In this document: positions 4,304-5,812 of the stretch, one piece after another
Layout: every line of letters starts with the position of its first letter
Numbering within the stretch: position 1 is the stretch's first letter
Assembly (NCBI GenBank): GCA_903958265.1
Contig: CAJBSQ010000763.1
Coordinates: 1-5,812, forward strand
Direction of reading: 5' to 3'
DNA from: an uncultured Planctomycetaceae bacterium
GTDB taxonomy: Bacteria > Planctomycetota > Planctomycetia > Pirellulales > UBA1268
DNA length: 5,812 nt
Notes under the pieces: model-generated
What the model saw: only the letters and a program-made list of their open reading frames with translations
What the model was told of the DNA's origin: nothing
Database searches by the model: none
Position numbers and translations under genes: made by a program

Positions 4304-5812
4304 TCACTCATCGCCATCGCCGTCGCCGTCACGGGGGGGAGGCGACACCGCGGGCCGGGCCGGCTCCGGCGTCGATCCCCCGCGGCGAACTCTCCCCTGC
4401 TCGAGCTGCAACCTCCACCAGGCGATCCCGTCCCGCCGGAGCGTCTTCGAACGGTCGGCTCGATAGATCGCGCGATACCGTTCCTCCGGCTGAACGATGT
4501 CGAGGAGGCGGCGGATGACATACCGCCGGACGGCGAGACTGTCGTCATCGAGCCCGGCGACGAGCGTCGCATCGCCGCCGGCGGCGAGGTCGTCGTCCGT
4601 GAAGCCCCGCGACAGGGCCACGAGCGCATCCCCCATCCCCCCGGGTCCCCGCGCCCGAAACGCGGCGTCGAGTTTCACGGCCGCGTTGTCACCGCGGGCG
4701 ATGGCCAGTGGCACCGCCATCTGCTCCAGCGTGGTCCACTGGCTCTCGCTCAGTGCCGCCGGCGGCTCCGCGCAGAGCAGGTTGACGAGCTCCTCGTAGT
4801 CGCCCAGCAGGGCAAGCGTGGCCGCCGCGATCATCCGGTTTTCCGCCCGGCGATCGGCTGCCAGTTCCCGCAGCGACTGTTCCACCGGTGCCTCCGGCCG
4901 TGCGGCGAGTTTCTCCGCGAGTGCCCGCGCCGCACCACGCTCGATGCGGTCGCCGCCACCTCGGATTCGCATCCAGTCGGGCTCGGCCGCCGGAGGGAGC
5001 CGCTGGCCCCCGGCCGGTTCGCGGTCATCCCAGGCAATCGCCGACCGTGCGGGGAGCAGCACCTCGGGGGGCAAGCCCGCGAGTGGCTCCGGGGCCGGAC
5101 CGCCGGCGGCGGCGGTCTGACGCCAGACTTTCTCCGCCGATCCGGCGAACACGGTGCCGCGGCGGTGCGGTCGGGCAGCGCCGGGGTCGCGGTCCATCGC
5201 CATCTCGACGCCCGCCGGATCCCGCATCACGCCCGATACCACACCACACAGCCCGCCAACGATCAGGCCGAGCTTGGCGTCGGCAGCCCTGCCCGTCACG
5301 ACCGCGCGGCCAAACACGATCTCGAGCCACGGCGTGCCGTCGGCGTCCTGACTGAGCACGGCCCGCGTGTTGGGCTCGAGGTCAATCGTGATCCCGGCGA
5401 CGCTGCACGAGGAATGAGACCACGGCGGCGTGAGCAGATCTTCTCGGTCTGCAAGCGTGGCGCCGGGAGCCAGGACCCGCCACGCGGTGGCGCCGTCGGT
5501 CTCGACGCGATGCAGAAGCGGCCCCCCGTTGCCCACGGTCGCCGAACGGACGCCAGCGGAAGGATCGGCACCGGGCTCGGCGACCGAGTCGTTCGCGGTC
5601 GCCCCCATCGCGGGATCGGTGGTTGGGTCTGGCGTGGCCTGGGCTGGCATGGTCGGGGCCGGCGGCGGGGCGACGATCGCGAGCGCGTCGCCCTGGGGCA
5701 CACGACGGTCGGCAGGGGGCGGCGGGGGCACGGCCGGGGTGGCAGCAGGTTCACGGGGCGGCGCCGGCATCGCTCGCGGCACGGGGGCCTCGCTCCCGGC
5801 ATCACCGGCAGG
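4304..5812 (-). CDS. FecR-like/helical-repeat protein of unknown function (5' end outside window)
   Basis: I do not recognise a named family. The frame is open to the window edge, so the 502 residues seen are the C-terminal part; a GTG at 5782 is a possible but unlikely true start. Positions below count from that GTG. Residues 1-80 form a Pro/Ala-rich, probably disordered linker, of the kind that often follows a membrane or N-terminal domain. Residues about 85-165 resemble a FecR beta fold (LAPGATLADREDLLTPP, then ITIDLEPNTRAVLSQDADG and WLEIVFGRAVVTG). A second beta-like stretch follows to about 255 (LLPARSAIAWDD). Residues 275-465 are helical and HEAT-like (ADRRAENRMIAAATLALLGD; LVAGLDDDSLAVRRYVIRRL; ending AWWRLQLEQGRV). 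The tail is acidic, DGDGDGDE. FecR domains usually belong to anti-sigma or envelope proteins, so a cell-envelope sensor is one possibility. It lies 123 nt upstream of hpf and is probably transcribed separately. Confidence 0.85.
   Translation of the reverse strand, partial: PAGDAGSEAPVPRAMPAPPREPAATPAVPPPPPADRRVPQGDALAIVAPPPAPTMPAQATPDPTTDPAMGATANDSVAEPGADPSAGVRSATVGNGGPLLHRVETDGATAWRVLAPGATLADREDLLTPPWSHSSCSVAGITIDLEPNTRAVLSQDADGTPWLEIVFGRAVVTGRAADAKLGLIVGGLCGVVSGVMRDPAGVEMAMDRDPGAARPHRRGTVFAGSAEKVWRQTAAAGGPAPEPLAGLPPEVLLPARSAIAWDDREPAGGQRLPPAAEPDWMRIRGGGDRIERGAARALAEKLAARPEAPVEQSLRELAADRRAENRMIAAATLALLGDYEELVNLLCAEPPAALSESQWTTLEQMAVPLAIARGDNAAVKLDAAFRARGPGGMGDALVALSRGFTDDDLAAGGDATLVAGLDDDSLAVRRYVIRRLLDIVQPEERYRAIYRADRSKTLRRDGIAWWRLQLEQGRVRRGGSTPEPARPAVSPPPRDGDGDGDE
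4307..4330 (-). repeat. Short hexanucleotide repeat encoding the DGDGDGD tail
   Basis: Alternating GAC/GAT and GGC codons give about three to four copies of a GAYGGC hexamer at the very end of the FecR-like gene, just before the stop. Such a tract can vary in copy number by slippage without breaking the frame. It is visible in the sequence; no function is claimed. Confidence 0.6.

Noticed and set aside
1..5812. CRISPR array, tRNA, insertion sequence or phage element
   Set aside because: There are no regularly spaced repeats, no tRNA-like cloverleaf, and no transposase, integrase or terminal inverted repeats. The content is housekeeping-like with uniform GC-rich composition.

Overview
This is a GC-rich window in which every gene I can support lies on the minus strand, so it reads right to left. 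The proteins look planctomycete (Pirellula-type). The clues are a FecR-like plus helical-repeat protein of a style common in that phylum, a short ribosome hibernation factor beginning V(M)QTRVSSRHG, and a minimal phosphotransferase (PTS) set with no sugar permease beside it. The phylum call is inferred from protein style and is not proven.

Layout in transcription order: (1) 5812-4304, the 3' part of a large FecR-like/helical-repeat protein of unknown function whose start lies outside the window. (2) A 123-nt gap (4303-4181) with a good candidate promoter and a perfect 14-bp tandem repeat in the predicted leader. (3) 4180-3860, hpf/raiA, ribosome hibernation factor, GTG start. (4) 3819-3343, PTS EIIA of the PtsN/fructose type. 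(5) 3341-2997, HPr, starting 1 nt after the EIIA stop. (6) A 190-nt gap with a strong hairpin. (7) 2806-1067, enzyme I (ptsI), complete, with all key catalytic motifs. (8) A 44-nt gap with two small hairpins. (9) 1022-1, the N-terminal 340 residues of an RNase E/G family endoribonuclease. Its catalytic aspartates lie just beyond the window edge.

The five genes hpf-ptsN-ptsH-ptsI-rne/rng look like one transcription unit. Enzyme I takes phosphate from phosphoenolpyruvate and passes it to HPr His35 and then to EIIA His69. With no EIIB or EIIC in view, the chain probably has a regulatory rather than a sugar-transport role. The order recalls the proteobacterial rpoN-hpf-ptsN-rapZ-npr operon, where RapZ is an adaptor for RNase E. 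Here an RNase E/G gene itself appears to sit in the cluster. The main idea worth testing is therefore a physical, and perhaps functional, link between PEP-dependent signalling, ribosome hibernation and RNA decay. I see no mobile element, CRISPR array, tRNA or rRNA, and no gene-free stretch longer than 190 nt.
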